Assembly: GCF_001752395.1 (NCBI RefSeq)
Contig: NZ_MKEK01000001.1
Coordinates: 88,056-152,055, forward strand
DNA from: Rheinheimera salexigens
GTDB taxonomy: Bacteria; Pseudomonadota; Gammaproteobacteria; Enterobacterales; Alteromonadaceae
Reading direction: 5' to 3'
Length of the DNA stretch: 64,000 nt
Positions 18,551 through 27,784 of the stretch are shown piece after piece. A model generated the notes under the pieces. It had not been told where the DNA came from, made no database searches, and saw only the letters and a list, made by a program, of their open reading frames with translations. Both the position numbers and the translations under genes were made by a program. Every line of letters starts with the position of its first letter. The stretch's first letter is position 1.

Positions 18551-18582
18551 AAACTGATTAAAGTGTTAAATTTAATCAGTTT
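18551..18582. promoter_or_regulatory. Perfect 11-bp inverted repeat upstream of ctaC
   Basis: AAACTGATTAA (18551-18561) is repeated as TTAATCAGTTT (18572-18582) with a 10-base spacer. It lies about 165 bases upstream of the ctaC start and is not followed by a T tract on either strand. An operator for the oxidase operon is possible, as is a simple mRNA hairpin. Confidence 0.4.
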
Positions 18583-18627
18583 CAGTCTAAGAATTGTCCA
18601 TTTAAAGCAAACTGTAAACCCCTAAAT

Positions 18628-18666
18628 GCAAAAAGCACCGGCAAACCATTGAGGTCATACCAGTGC
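18628..18666 (-). terminator. Probable lexA terminator
   Basis: On the minus strand GCACTGG pairs with CCGGTGC (one G-U) and is followed at once by TTTTTGC, 35-70 bases after the lexA stop. The loop is rather long (18 bases) and may contain a small inner stem. Confidence 0.5.
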
Positions 18667-18700
18667 ATTTTGTAAAATAAGCTGTTGAGCTTAGTACATT

Positions 18701-19318
18701 TTACATCCAACCGCCTTTGCGAATAACGCCTACAGCCAATCCTTCTATGGCAAAATGCTGTTGGCGCAGATCAACTTTAATGACATCGAAATCTGCATTC
18801 TCAGGATGCAAAAATACGGTATGACCCTCGCGTTGAAAACGCTTAACGGTTACTTCGTCATCTACACGTGCCACAATCACCTGACCGGCTTCAACTTGAT
18901 TGGTTTTATGTACAGCTAGCAAGTCTCCGTCTAAGATACCAATATCTTGCATACTCATACCTTGAACTTGAAGCAAAAAGTCGGCACAAGGTTTGAACAT
19001 ATTAGCGTCAACTTGATAATGTTGTTGCACATGTTCTGCCGCTAAAATAGGCTGACCAGCAGCAACTTTACCGATGAGTGGTAAACCTAACTGTTCAGGT
19101 GCATCATTATCCAGTAAGCGGATACCTCTTGATGTACCTGGTAACATTTCTATAGCACCTTTTTTAGCTAAGGCTTTTAAATGTTCTTCTGCCGCATTAG
19201 CAGATTTAAAGCCCAGTTGGCTGGCAATTTCGGCCCGTGTCGGCGGCATGCCGGTTTTTATCTGATAATCTTTAATCAGTTGCAAAACTTCTGCCTGTCG
19301 CGGCGTTAATGGTCTCAT
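18701..19318 (-). CDS. lexA: LexA, SOS response repressor
   Basis: LexA represses DNA-repair genes and cleaves itself when RecA filaments form. The 205-residue protein has an N-terminal winged helix with the recognition region [15 protein letters not shown], the self-cleavage bond A87-G88 in GKVAAGQP, nucleophile S122 (QGMSMQDIG) and general base K159 (VTVKRF). Two SOS boxes sit directly before its start, giving autoregulation. It is divergent from plsB as in E. coli, but without dgkA alongside. Confidence 0.98.
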   Translation of the reverse strand: MRPLTPRQAEVLQLIKDYQIKTGMPPTRAEIASQLGFKSANAAEEHLKALAKKGAIEMLPGTSRGIRLLDNDAPEQLGLPLIGKVAAGQPILAAEHVQQHYQVDANMFKPCADFLLQVQGMSMQDIGILDGDLLAVHKTNQVEAGQVIVARVDDEVTVKRFQREGHTVFLHPENADFDVIKVDLRQQHFAIEGLAVGVIRKGGWM

Positions 19319-19322
19319 AATG

Positions 19323-19338
19323 CTGGTTACCTATACAG
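19323..19338. promoter_or_regulatory. LexA operator (SOS box 1)
   Basis: CTGGTTACCTATACAG, read on the other strand as CTGTATAGGTAACCAG, matches the CTGT-N8-ACAG consensus at seven of eight fixed positions. It lies five bases from the lexA start and resembles the weaker of the two E. coli lexA operators. Confidence 0.85.
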
Positions 19339-19344
19339 TTTATA

Positions 19345-19360
19345 CTGTTAGTATATACAG
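19345..19360. promoter_or_regulatory. LexA operator (SOS box 2)
   Basis: CTGTTAGTATATACAG is a perfect CTGT-N8-ACAG box. It starts 22 bases after box 1, about two helical turns, as in the paired operators of E. coli lexA. It lies about 100 bases upstream of the plsB start, so LexA could also affect plsB. Confidence 0.92.
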
Positions 19361-19458
19361 GTAAGATGCAATTGCAAGTATCAGTGCTAATCGCTAACTT
19401 TACCCTAAGCCCTGACGTGGTATGCTATGCGCCGGATTTTTTTGAGGATAATGTCATT

Positions 19459-21900
19459 ATGTTCCGCTCGGTTAAATTGTTTGCAGCGTTATTAAAGTGG
19501 CCTTTGCGCCCGTTGCTGAAGTACAAAGTAGTACCTGAACAGCCCGTTACCGAGCTTAATATAGATACTTCTCAGCCTATTTTTTATATTTGCCCTACTG
19601 AATCAGGGTCGGATTTGGCTGCATTAAAGCAGGTGTGTAAAAACTTACAACTGCCGGATCCTACTTCAGATGTGGATATTGATGGTGTAAAACACTTTCG
19701 CACCTTATTTTTAGAAAGACCGCATACTTTAGTGTTTAAACGAGGTAAAACTCAAGCACTACAGCAAGCCTTAGCATTACTTGATGCCCATCTTAAAAAT
19801 CCCAGTTTACATGCCCATATTGTGCCTGTTTCAATCTTATGGGGTCGCGCTCCCGGTAAAGAAAACAGTATCAAATGGTTGTTAGGCGAAGCCCATGCGC
19901 CAAACTGGCTAGCCAAGCTATTAATCGTGTTTATATCTGGCAGGCACTCATTAGTTCGCTTTATTCCTGCTTTGTCTTTACAGCAGATGGCGGCAAAATT
20001 TGGTGCCGATAATGATACTGCACGTAAGTTATTACGTATGTCACGTTTTCACTTTTATCGACAACGCTTAGCCGCCAATGGTCCTAAACTAGTTAATCGC
20101 AGCCAACTCTTTACTGCCTTACTAGCCGCGCCAGCATTGAAAAAAGCCATAGCGGAAGAGGCAAAGTCTAAGCGCATATCTCTGGAACAAGCGCGTAAAA
20201 ATGCCCATAAATTATTATTAGAAATTGCCGCAGACTATCGCTCTTCTACGTTAAGAGTTGGTGATCGAATATTAAGTTGGCTATGGAATAGGCTGTATAC
20301 CGGTATTAAAATCAATAATGCCGATGTACTACGTGACTTAGCCCAAAAAGGCCATGAAATTGTCTATGTACCCTGCCATCGCAGCCATATGGATTATTTG
20401 TTACTTAGCTATGTTATTTATCAACAAGGCCTCGTTCCGCCACACATAGCCGCGGGTATTAACTTAAATTTTTGGCCGGCAGGCACCCTTTTCCGACGTG
20501 GTGGCGCTTTCTTTATCCGCCGTAGCTTTAGCGGCAATAAATTATATTCCGCCGTATTTCGCGAATATTTATGCCAGTTATTTATCAAAGGCTACTCGGT
20601 AAAATACTACACTGAAGGCGGTCGTAGCCGCACTGGCCGTTTACTACAGCCCAAGACAGGTATGTTAGCGATGACTCTTCAATCTATGCTTAGAGGTATT
20701 GACCGCCCCGTTACTATTGTTCCAGTCTATTTAGGCTACGAGCATGTTATGGAAGTAAATACTTACTTAAGCGAACTGCAAGGCTCAGGCAAAAAGAAAG
20801 AGTCAGTATTTGGTGTCATAAAAGCGATCCGAAACTTGCGTGATTATGGTTATGGCTATGTCAATTTTGGCGAGCCCTTAACCTTAAATGACTACTTAAA
20901 CCAAAACGTCCCTGACTGGAAACAGGCTATTGATCCAATAGAAGTGCAAAAGCCGCATTGGTTAGCCGGTGTGGTTGACGATGTTTCACAAAATGTTATG
21001 CAGCGGATTAATCATGCTGCCGCTTTAAATAGTATTAATTTAATTGCCCTAGCTTTACTTGCCACCGATAAACACACTTTAACTAGGCAAGAGCTGGAGC
21101 AGCAATTAGATTTTTATCTGCAACTTCAGCAGCAAGCTCCTTATCATGGCCAAACCACTTTACCGCAAGCCAGCAGTAGCGAATTAATTGAGCATGCTAT
21201 TAGCTTAGATAAAGTACAGCAGCATAAAGATCAGTTTGGTGAGTTGATTAGCGTCACGGCTGAAAGCGCGATCTTAATGAGCTACTATCGGAATAATATT
21301 TTGCATTTATTTATATTACCGTCGATTTTAGCCAACGCAATTTTGCATCAACGCGAAATGAGCTGGCAGGGTTTACTTAATATTGTGCGCCAGCTATATC
21401 CTTTATTACAGCAAGAAATGTTTTTACAGTTAGACGATATTACGGCTTATTGTCAGCAGGTATTGCAACATTTAGTCCAGAAAAATATCGTCCAGCAGCA
21501 AGGCGAGCTTTACTTTGCTCCCGCGCAACAAAGTAATAGCTATTTTATGTTAAGTTTATTGGCAGATAACGCCGAACACACTTTACAACGCTACGCTATG
21601 GTATTCCAACTTATCTTAACGCAACAGGCGCAAAGCCGAGCTGACTTAGAAAAGCAGTGCCATCAATTAGCTCAACGTTTGTTACAACAGCACGGCATTA
21701 CCGCACCAGAGTATTACGATAAACAGCTGTTTTCTACCTTAATTAACGCGCTACGCGACAATGCTTACACCCAAAGTGATGAGCAAAGCCGTGTGCAAGC
21801 AACCGATGCTTTAGTCGAGTTAAACCACACTGTAGATAGCCTGTTACGCAATGATGTTTTGCTTAGTATCCATAGTATTATCCCTACAAGCCGCAGTTAG
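19459..21900 (+). CDS. plsB: Glycerol-3-phosphate 1-O-acyltransferase
   Basis: PlsB acylates sn-glycerol-3-phosphate at position 1, the first step of phospholipid synthesis, at the inner membrane. The acyltransferase blocks are clear: HRSHMDYLL (HX4D), [18 protein letters not shown] and [10 protein letters not shown]. With the ATG at 19459 the protein has 813 residues, close to E. coli PlsB (807), and begins [16 protein letters not shown] like its homologues. The reading frame is open back to 19366, but that extension would begin beside the SOS boxes and matches nothing. GAGG lies 11 bases upstream of the chosen start. Confidence 0.95.
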   Translation: MFRSVKLFAALLKWPLRPLLKYKVVPEQPVTELNIDTSQPIFYICPTESGSDLAALKQVCKNLQLPDPTSDVDIDGVKHFRTLFLERPHTLVFKRGKTQALQQALALLDAHLKNPSLHAHIVPVSILWGRAPGKENSIKWLLGEAHAPNWLAKLLIVFISGRHSLVRFIPALSLQQMAAKFGADNDTARKLLRMSRFHFYRQRLAANGPKLVNRSQLFTALLAAPALKKAIAEEAKSKRISLEQARKNAHKLLLEIAADYRSSTLRVGDRILSWLWNRLYTGIKINNADVLRDLAQKGHEIVYVPCHRSHMDYLLLSYVIYQQGLVPPHIAAGINLNFWPAGTLFRRGGAFFIRRSFSGNKLYSAVFREYLCQLFIKGYSVKYYTEGGRSRTGRLLQPKTGMLAMTLQSMLRGIDRPVTIVPVYLGYEHVMEVNTYLSELQGSGKKKESVFGVIKAIRNLRDYGYGYVNFGEPLTLNDYLNQNVPDWKQAIDPIEVQKPHWLAGVVDDVSQNVMQRINHAAALNSINLIALALLATDKHTLTRQELEQQLDFYLQLQQQAPYHGQTTLPQASSSELIEHAISLDKVQQHKDQFGELISVTAESAILMSYYRNNILHLFILPSILANAILHQREMSWQGLLNIVRQLYPLLQQEMFLQLDDITAYCQQVLQHLVQKNIVQQQGELYFAPAQQSNSYFMLSLLADNAEHTLQRYAMVFQLILTQQAQSRADLEKQCHQLAQRLLQQHGITAPEYYDKQLFSTLINALRDNAYTQSDEQSRVQATDALVELNHTVDSLLRNDVLLSIHSIIPTSRS

Positions 21901-21911
21901 CGGCTTGTAGG
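21883..21911. terminator. Perfect palindrome spanning the plsB and tesB stop codons
   Basis: CCTACAAGCCGC (21883-21894) and GCGGCTTGTAGG (21900-21911) form a perfect 12-bp stem with a five-base loop AGTTA. The plsB stop lies in the loop and second arm, and the tesB stop on the other strand lies in the same place. No T tract follows in either direction. It probably serves as a shared end-of-transcript hairpin for the convergent genes. Confidence 0.65.
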
Positions 21912-22766
21912 ATAAGCGCGGATAACACCTTCTTGCATGGTTGAGGCAACTAAGGTGCCATCACGACTGAAGAATTGGCCTCGTACTAGCCCTCTGCCAC
22001 CAGAAGCACTTGGGCTATCAACTGCATATAACAGCCAATCATCAAAACGGAAGTCATGATGAAACCACATTGCATGGTCAATAGTCGCTACTTGCATATT
22101 AGGCGCCATAAACGATTTACCATGTGGTTGCAGCGCGGTTGGCAAGAAGTTAAAATCTGAGGCATAGGCTAATAAATATTTATGTACTCGTAAGTCTTCC
22201 GGCATAGCGCCATTCGCCTTAAACCAAACATAACGTCTCGCCTGGCTCACTTTAGGCTTAAACGGGTTTTGAAAATCAACTGGCCGCATTTCAATTGGCT
22301 TTTCGCAAATAAACTTACTGCGTAAACTTTCTGGAATAAGATCGGCATGTTGCTGATAAAAGTCTAAATCCGACACTAACTGCTCTGGCCCTGGCACTTC
22401 TGGCATCACATCTTGGTGTTCAAAACCGGTTTCTTCAGTTTGAAAAGACGCCGTTAAGTAAAAAATTGGTTTGCCATATTGAATAGCACTGACGCGGCGG
22501 GTACTGAAGCTTTTGCCATCACGAATGGTTTCTACTTCATAGACGATAGGGCGCGAAGCATCTCCTGGGCGCAGAAAGTAGGAATGAAAAGAATGCAGCT
22601 TTCTATCTTGAGCTAATGTTTCTTTAGCTGCAGATAACGCTTGGCCCATAACCTGGCCACCAAAAACCGACTTAAATCCCAAGTCTTGGCTAGGGCCTCG
22701 ATATAAACCCTGCTCTATCTGCTCTAACTTTAATAATGATAATAAGCCCTCTAATACTTTACTCAT
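21897..22766 (-). CDS. tesB: Acyl-CoA thioesterase II
   Basis: TesB hydrolyses medium- and long-chain acyl-CoA to free fatty acid and CoA. The 289-residue double hot-dog protein matches E. coli TesB in length (286) and in segments such as [13 protein letters not shown] near residue 34, [12 protein letters not shown] near 58, [30 protein letters not shown] and the C-terminal [20 protein letters not shown] precedes the ATG. It converges on plsB with the stops overlapping by four bases. Confidence 0.95.
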   Translation of the reverse strand: MSKVLEGLLSLLKLEQIEQGLYRGPSQDLGFKSVFGGQVMGQALSAAKETLAQDRKLHSFHSYFLRPGDASRPIVYEVETIRDGKSFSTRRVSAIQYGKPIFYLTASFQTEETGFEHQDVMPEVPGPEQLVSDLDFYQQHADLIPESLRSKFICEKPIEMRPVDFQNPFKPKVSQARRYVWFKANGAMPEDLRVHKYLLAYASDFNFLPTALQPHGKSFMAPNMQVATIDHAMWFHHDFRFDDWLLYAVDSPSASGGRGLVRGQFFSRDGTLVASTMQEGVIRAYPTSR

Positions 22767-22986
22767 CTGCTTTCCTTAATCATGCACTTGAATGGTTATT
22801 CTGCCGTAAACCCTAGTAATCAGCAAAGTTTATGCAGCAAAAAATTAATCACTGCTATTCACTGGCCGCTGGACAATTTAACTGACTGAACTACACTTTT
22901 AAGCTGAGAGGTTGTAATGTGTGTTTAGACAATATTGCAGCCTACTCAAGCTGCTACACCTTGATTTATGTTGGCCGGAGTAGAAA

Positions 22987-23217
22987 ATGCATCGTGAAAG
23001 GCGCCATATAAATAAGGATATCCGAACTTTCTGGGACGATCTTAATTTAGCACAAAAATTTGCAGTTTCAGAACTGCAAAGATTTGGCTATGATTTATTT
23101 TGTGTCCGCCGTATGGAAAGTGGCAATTTAGCTTTACTGATCGCAGATGGTCATTTGGCCGCGATAGATAGAGATGGCGAGATTAATACCGCTCCCAACG
23201 TTAAAGTAAGATTTTAA
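22987..23217 (+). CDS. Conserved-looking hypothetical protein, 76 residues
   Basis: I do not recognise this family. The protein begins with a basic stretch (MHRERRHINKDIR), has no membrane segment or signal peptide, and contains FGYDLFCVRRMESGNLALLIADGHLAAIDRDGEIN, which looks like a small beta-rich domain. The gene has a GGAG eight bases before the ATG and typical host base composition, so it is probably real. Its last codons form one arm of a perfect hairpin. Neighbours (tesB and the DUF885 lipoprotein) say nothing about its role. Confidence 0.7.
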   Translation: MHRERRHINKDIRTFWDDLNLAQKFAVSELQRFGYDLFCVRRMESGNLALLIADGHLAAIDRDGEINTAPNVKVRF

Positions 23218-23223
23218 CGTTGG
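23195..23223 (+). terminator. Hairpin overlapping the stop of the 76-residue gene
   Basis: CCAACGTTAAA (23195-23205) and TTTAACGTTGG (23213-23223) form a perfect 11-bp stem with a seven-base loop. The stop codon (23215-23217) is inside the second arm. There is no T tract after it. Confidence 0.5.
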
Positions 23224-23274
23224 CAGCCACTTCATATACATTGTTAACCGCAATAGCTTTGGTAACTGCAATAG

Positions 23275-25011
23275 CTACGACTTTACTGCTGCCTGCTTAC
23301 CGGTAATATATTGCTGTATTTGTTGCTCTAAAACTTCTAGCGGCAAGCTGCCACTGCCTAACACAACATCATGAAACTCTCTAATATCAAAGTCATTTCC
23401 TAATGCTTGCTCGGCTTGAGCGCGCAAGCGCTTAATGGTTAACTCACCTAATTTATACGACAAGGCTTGGGCTGGCCAACTAATATAACGGTCAATTTCT
23501 GTCGTAACGTTATGCATCGACAAGGCGGTATTACTGGCTAAAAAGTCGATAGCTTGCTGTCTGCTCCAGCCCATAGTGTGCATGCCGGTATCCACCACTA
23601 AACGTGCCGCGCGCCACATTTCAAAGGTTAAGCGTCCAAAATTACTGTAGGGGTCTTGGTAAAAACCCATCTCTAAGCCCAGATGCTCTGCATATAAACC
23701 CCAACCTTCACCAAATGCCGAGGTATAAAAACTACGACGGTAATCTGGCAGCTCAGTTTGCTCGCGCGCTAATGCAACTTGTAAATGGTGACCTGGTACC
23801 GCTTCATGCAAGGTTAACGCTTCCATCTCATATAAGGGTCTGCGGTCTAAGGCATAAGTATTTACCCAGTAAAATCCGGCCTGGTCATCGCGTGAAGCAC
23901 CAGAATAACGCCCTGTAGTATATTTAGGTGCAAACTCTGCAGGTACTTCAATAACACCATAAGGTGTTCTAGGTAAGGTTTTAAATAACTTAGGTAATTG
24001 AGCATCAGCTTGCTTAGCTAAGTAACTAGCATACTGCAATAACTGCATTTCCGTTTTAGGATAAAACTGCTCGTCGGTCCGTAAAAAGTGTACAAAATCA
24101 GCAAAGCTACCTTTGAAACCACTATCCGCTATAACCTGATGCATTTCTGCGCGAATACGTTTTACTTCATCTACGCCAATTTGATGCACTTGCTCTGGCG
24201 TCATTTTTAACGTGGTGTAGTGCTCTAAGCGATTTTGATAATACGCTGCACCTTGCGGTAAATCGTTTGCCGCTATAGTGTCACGTGCGGCTGGCATATA
24301 CTCTTTGACCATAAAATCATAAAATGCCTGATAAGCTGGATTAACCGCAGTCATCACCACGTCAGCCGCTTGGGCCGTCAATTGTTGCCACACTGGCGTT
24401 GTAATAAAGCTTGGCTGCTGTAAAAAAGGTTGGTAATAAACACTAGCGGTTGGCTCGCTAACCACATACGAAATAATACTTTGCTCAAATCCGGTTAATA
24501 CCGCTTTTGGTTGAGTCATACCGGTAGCAATGCCCTGCTTCATCCAATCGGTTTGCTGTTGCATATAGGTCGGTATAGCCGCTAATTTTGCTAAATAGTT
24601 TTGATAATCTTGCTCTGTTCTCAATACTGAATTTTTAGCTATAAAAGATAAATAGGCATGAAAGCCTGATTCAGCCGTAATAGGCATCATATGAGCACCA
24701 AATTTATACTCATCAATGGCATCACTTAAACGGTAATCCAATATAGCGTAATTAATTTGGTCTTGATCCGACAATGTACTAGGATTTATGTCAGTTAATC
24801 GTTTATACCAAGCCAAACGTTGCTGATGTTGCTGTTGTAAATTAGCAGCAGACATATCCCACAACGCATCCGCTGCAGGTCGGGTTAATGCTTGCTCTGC
24901 TTGCCATAATTCTTGGGCAAACTGGCTAAAAGATTCAGCCTTTTCAGTTTTATTAGTGGCGCACCCACTAACAAAAACCAAGATTGCCAATGCTATAGTT
25001 ATTTTTTTCAT
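23275..25011 (-). CDS. DUF885 family lipoprotein, putative metallopeptidase
   Basis: The 578-residue protein starts with a lipoprotein signal (lipobox VSGC after a hydrophobic stretch), so it is probably membrane-anchored in the envelope. It carries the DUF885 signature LHEAVPGHHLQ near residue 400, an HExxxxHH zinc-site arrangement, followed by FGEGWGLYAEHLG with a likely third ligand Glu. Proteins of this family are thought to be zinc-dependent peptidases. I chose the ATG at 25011; an upstream in-frame GTG at 25023 would add four residues. It is convergent with the 76-residue gene. Confidence 0.88.
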   Translation of the reverse strand: MKKITIALAILVFVSGCATNKTEKAESFSQFAQELWQAEQALTRPAADALWDMSAANLQQQHQQRLAWYKRLTDINPSTLSDQDQINYAILDYRLSDAIDEYKFGAHMMPITAESGFHAYLSFIAKNSVLRTEQDYQNYLAKLAAIPTYMQQQTDWMKQGIATGMTQPKAVLTGFEQSIISYVVSEPTASVYYQPFLQQPSFITTPVWQQLTAQAADVVMTAVNPAYQAFYDFMVKEYMPAARDTIAANDLPQGAAYYQNRLEHYTTLKMTPEQVHQIGVDEVKRIRAEMHQVIADSGFKGSFADFVHFLRTDEQFYPKTEMQLLQYASYLAKQADAQLPKLFKTLPRTPYGVIEVPAEFAPKYTTGRYSGASRDDQAGFYWVNTYALDRRPLYEMEALTLHEAVPGHHLQVALAREQTELPDYRRSFYTSAFGEGWGLYAEHLGLEMGFYQDPYSNFGRLTFEMWRAARLVVDTGMHTMGWSRQQAIDFLASNTALSMHNVTTEIDRYISWPAQALSYKLGELTIKRLRAQAEQALGNDFDIREFHDVVLGSGSLPLEVLEQQIQQYITGKQAAVKS

Positions 25012-25023
25012 TGTTTTATCCAC

Positions 25024-25288
25024 TAACTGATTTCACTTGATTGTAACTACTTTTCTAAGATAAAACAGTTAGCTCAACGGCAATAGCATGCTGTTGACCT
25101 GTTTTCATAGACTCAGTAAAGGAATAAATGCTGACCTTTAGTAATAATTTATTCATTAAATGGTTGTTTTTAAGTTTAATTACTACTTTTTGTTATTAAG
25201 CGGTTGTCAGCAAGATGAATTGGAGTAGTATAAAAGTATTAATTAACCGGTAATGAATAACTTATTGTTGTAAGTAAGGTTATCCACC
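25024..25288. other. Intergenic region between divergent DUF885 and GGDEF genes
   Basis: AT-rich stretch of 265 bases with promoter regions expected for both flanking genes. No coding sequence, repeat or RNA gene stands out. Confidence 0.5.
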
Positions 25289-26317
25289 TTGAAGTATCAA
25301 GATACATTTGCCCAAGCTAAAACTAAAGCAGTGACCGTTAATGCATTTATGCAGCAAAACTTTTTGCCTGCTAATCCCATTAATTATACGGTGTGCTATG
25401 AGTATGTAAGTAAAAGTAATACTGAACTTTGTCAAAGTATTGAACAAAAAATCACCGCTAACGCTCGGTTTGATAATTTTAGCATGACCGAACTCTATAA
25501 CCGTTATTTAACACCCGTTAGTCAGCAGCATGAACATATTGTTTATCAAGCAACCGGCATGCTGAATCGCTTGTCCGCTAACACCGATGTTGCAGCTGAA
25601 AATATCAGTCTTTATTTAAATACCATTAATGCTCAGCTCGTCAATTTACAACAATTAACGCCGGAGCCCTCCGTGGCTAAAGTTGTTAATCAATTACAGC
25701 AAGCAACGACGCAAATCCAGCATCAACAACAACAGCTACAACAGCAATTGTTACTTGCTAATCAACACAGCCATCAGTTACGCGATGAGCTGGAGCAATT
25801 AAAGCAACAGCGATTACGCGACCCACTTACTGGCTTATATAATCGTGCAGCTATGCATAATCAAGTGGATATCTGGTTGTCAGAGCAACCGGAGCGCAAT
25901 ATTGCGGCTATTGCAATTAGCCTAGATCAATTCAACAACTTTAATCAGCAATATGGGGATGCTGTCGGCGATATAGTGCTAAGTAAAATTAGTAATAAGA
26001 TTAGTAGCTTTATACAAGCCAGTGGTATTGCTGTGCGAACCAGTGCGGATGAGTTTTTACTATTATTGCCTGATATTGACTTACGTAGTGCCAATGAAGT
26101 TGCGCACTCAGTCAGAACTCAAGTTGCTAAGCTGCGCTTTGTTTCTGCGCGCAATCAACAAGCATTAGCAAAAGTAACGCTATCATTAGGTGTCTGTTTA
26201 TATGACGCCACAGAAAATTGGTACCAATTCCTTGCCCGCTCAGCATCCGTTCTGCACATAGCCCAACAAGCGGGCCAAAACCAAATCGCTAGCGAAGCTA
26301 TGGTTGCCGGTGAATAA
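25289..26317 (+). CDS. GGDEF-domain protein with degenerate active site
   Basis: The 342-residue protein has an N-terminal region of about 120 residues with no membrane segment, a Gln-rich coiled coil (about 120-175) and a C-terminal GGDEF domain (DPLTGLYNRAAM near 180). The catalytic loop, normally GGDEF, reads SADEF at residues 252-256, so both glycines are lost; cyclic-di-GMP synthesis is doubtful. The start is TTG at 25289 with AAGG about ten bases upstream; no ATG is better placed. It may be a GTP-binding or signalling protein without enzyme activity. Confidence 0.85.
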   Translation: MKYQDTFAQAKTKAVTVNAFMQQNFLPANPINYTVCYEYVSKSNTELCQSIEQKITANARFDNFSMTELYNRYLTPVSQQHEHIVYQATGMLNRLSANTDVAAENISLYLNTINAQLVNLQQLTPEPSVAKVVNQLQQATTQIQHQQQQLQQQLLLANQHSHQLRDELEQLKQQRLRDPLTGLYNRAAMHNQVDIWLSEQPERNIAAIAISLDQFNNFNQQYGDAVGDIVLSKISNKISSFIQASGIAVRTSADEFLLLLPDIDLRSANEVAHSVRTQVAKLRFVSARNQQALAKVTLSLGVCLYDATENWYQFLARSASVLHIAQQAGQNQIASEAMVAGE

Positions 26318-26353
26318 TTGATCTCAATTCAGAACATAGTAGTATATTACGCT

Positions 26354-26381
26354 AGATAAGTTGGCTGCTAAGCCTTTATCT
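26354..26381 (+). terminator. Possible terminator after the degenerate GGDEF gene
   Basis: AGATAA (26354-26359) pairs with TTATCT (26376-26381), with an inner GGCT/AGCC stem, about 40 bases after the stop. The trailing T-rich stretch is short. Confidence 0.35.
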
Positions 26382-26420
26382 CTTACACTAGTCACTCTTT
26401 AGATCTAATAGGTCGGTTCG

Positions 26421-27176
26421 ATGAATCAGCAAGATAATAACACTACTCATTTTGGTTATAAAACAGTTGAAGCCAAACAAAAGGTCTCAATGGTGGCCGA
26501 TGTGTTCCATTCTGTTGCTGCTAAATATGACGTTATGAACGATTTAATGTCATTTGGTGTGCACAGATTATGGAAGCGATTTACTTTAGATTGCAGTGGC
26601 GTACGCCCTGGCCAGCAGGTACTAGATTTAGCCGGTGGTACGGGTGATATTACCGCATTATTTTCAAAACGAGTTGGCCCTACGGGTAAAGTGGTTTTAG
26701 CCGATATAAATGCCTCTATGCTTAACGTGGGTCGCGATAAACTTCGCGATCTAGGTTTAGTCAACAATATTGAATATGTACAAGCTAATGCCGAAGCCTT
26801 ACCTTTTGCCGATAATAGCTTTGATGTTATCACTATTGGTTTTGGCTTACGTAATGTCACCGATAAAGACGCGGCTTTACGTTCAATGTTTCGAGTACTA
26901 AAACCGGGTGGCCGCTTATTAGTGCTAGAGTTCTCTAAACCAGAACAACAATGGTTAAGTAAAGCGTATGATTTATATTCTTTTAAATTGCTACCTGTCA
27001 TAGGCCAATTAGTGGCTAATGATAAAGAAAGTTATCAATATTTAGCTGAATCCATACGCATGCATCCCGATCAAGAAACGTTAAAAGACATGATGCAACA
27101 AGCCGGTTTCGCTGAAGTCAGTTATCATAATCTTACCGGTGGTATTGTCGCATTACATCGCGGGTACAAATTCTAA
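26421..27176 (+). CDS. ubiE: UbiE, ubiquinone/menaquinone C-methyltransferase
   Basis: UbiE transfers a methyl group from SAM to the quinone ring in ubiquinone and menaquinone synthesis. The 251-residue protein has the SAM-binding motif [13 protein letters not shown] near residue 68, motif II around [12 protein letters not shown], and the [15 protein letters not shown] segment near 165, with the N-terminal [26 protein letters not shown] signature region. It starts the ubiE-ubiJ-ubiB unit, with stop and start overlapping as TAATG. Confidence 0.97.
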   Translation: MNQQDNNTTHFGYKTVEAKQKVSMVADVFHSVAAKYDVMNDLMSFGVHRLWKRFTLDCSGVRPGQQVLDLAGGTGDITALFSKRVGPTGKVVLADINASMLNVGRDKLRDLGLVNNIEYVQANAEALPFADNSFDVITIGFGLRNVTDKDAALRSMFRVLKPGGRLLVLEFSKPEQQWLSKAYDLYSFKLLPVIGQLVANDKESYQYLAESIRMHPDQETLKDMMQQAGFAEVSYHNLTGGIVALHRGYKF

Positions 27177-27784
27177 TGTTGCCGCTGCTGCCACAATTGT
27201 TATGCGCTGCTGCAGAAACCGCTGTGGCGGGCATTATTAATTTAGATCCTAACGCTAAACAACGCTTAATCAGGCTGCAAGGCAAACAACTGTCATTTAC
27301 GCTATGCGAATGGCCTCTTACTCTGGTTATTACCGCCACCGCGGATGCTTTATTATTTAATCAGCATAACGAACCGACAGACTGTGCTATTAGCACTGAT
27401 TTAGCCAGCCTGAAATTATTACGCGATCCAAGCCAACTGACCCGATTAATTAAAGCCGATGCGTTACAAATTGACGGTGATATTAACGTTGCCCAGCAAT
27501 TTAGTCGGTTTTTTCAGCAGCTAGATCCTGACTGGCCACAAGCGCTATCGGTCTATGTTGGTGATGCCGCTGCCCACCGTATCGCTAGCGTTTTACAGCA
27601 AGTGCAGCACTATATAATAGAACAAAGCCAGCAGTTGCAACAGCTGGCAACAGAGCTAGCCCAGGACGAGCTTTTACTTAGCCCAACGTCGATTGAATTA
27701 GCTCATTTTAGTCAGCATGTCAGCGAAATCTCAGCGCGAGTGGCATTATTGCAACAACAGCTAAATAAGTATCAGGAGCCATAG
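27176..27784 (+). CDS. ubiJ: UbiJ, ubiquinone biosynthesis accessory factor
   Basis: UbiJ is a lipid-binding SCP2-type protein that helps organise the soluble ubiquinone-making complex with UbiK. The 202-residue protein has an SCP2-like N-terminal domain (about residues 15-110) and a C-terminal helical segment rich in Gln and Leu ([20 protein letters not shown]). Identification rests largely on position between ubiE and ubiB, as in E. coli. Start and stop codons overlap those of both neighbours. Confidence 0.9.
   Translation: MLPLLPQLLCAAAETAVAGIINLDPNAKQRLIRLQGKQLSFTLCEWPLTLVITATADALLFNQHNEPTDCAISTDLASLKLLRDPSQLTRLIKADALQIDGDINVAQQFSRFFQQLDPDWPQALSVYVGDAAAHRIASVLQQVQHYIIEQSQQLQQLATELAQDELLLSPTSIELAHFSQHVSEISARVALLQQQLNKYQEP

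Larger units (their letters stand above)
18387..18700. other. Intergenic region: lexA 3' end to ctaC 5' end
   Basis: This 314-base region must hold the ctaC promoter and the end of lexA transcription, both on the minus strand. It contains a terminator-like structure near 18628-18666 and a perfect inverted repeat at 18551-18582. The stretch 18495-18535 is very AT-rich. I found no credible coding sequence in it. Confidence 0.6.

Noticed and set aside
19366..19458. Longer N-terminus for PlsB
   Set aside because: The 31 extra residues lie beside the SOS boxes, have no homology and no Shine-Dalgarno; [12 protein letters not shown] at 19459 fits the family start.
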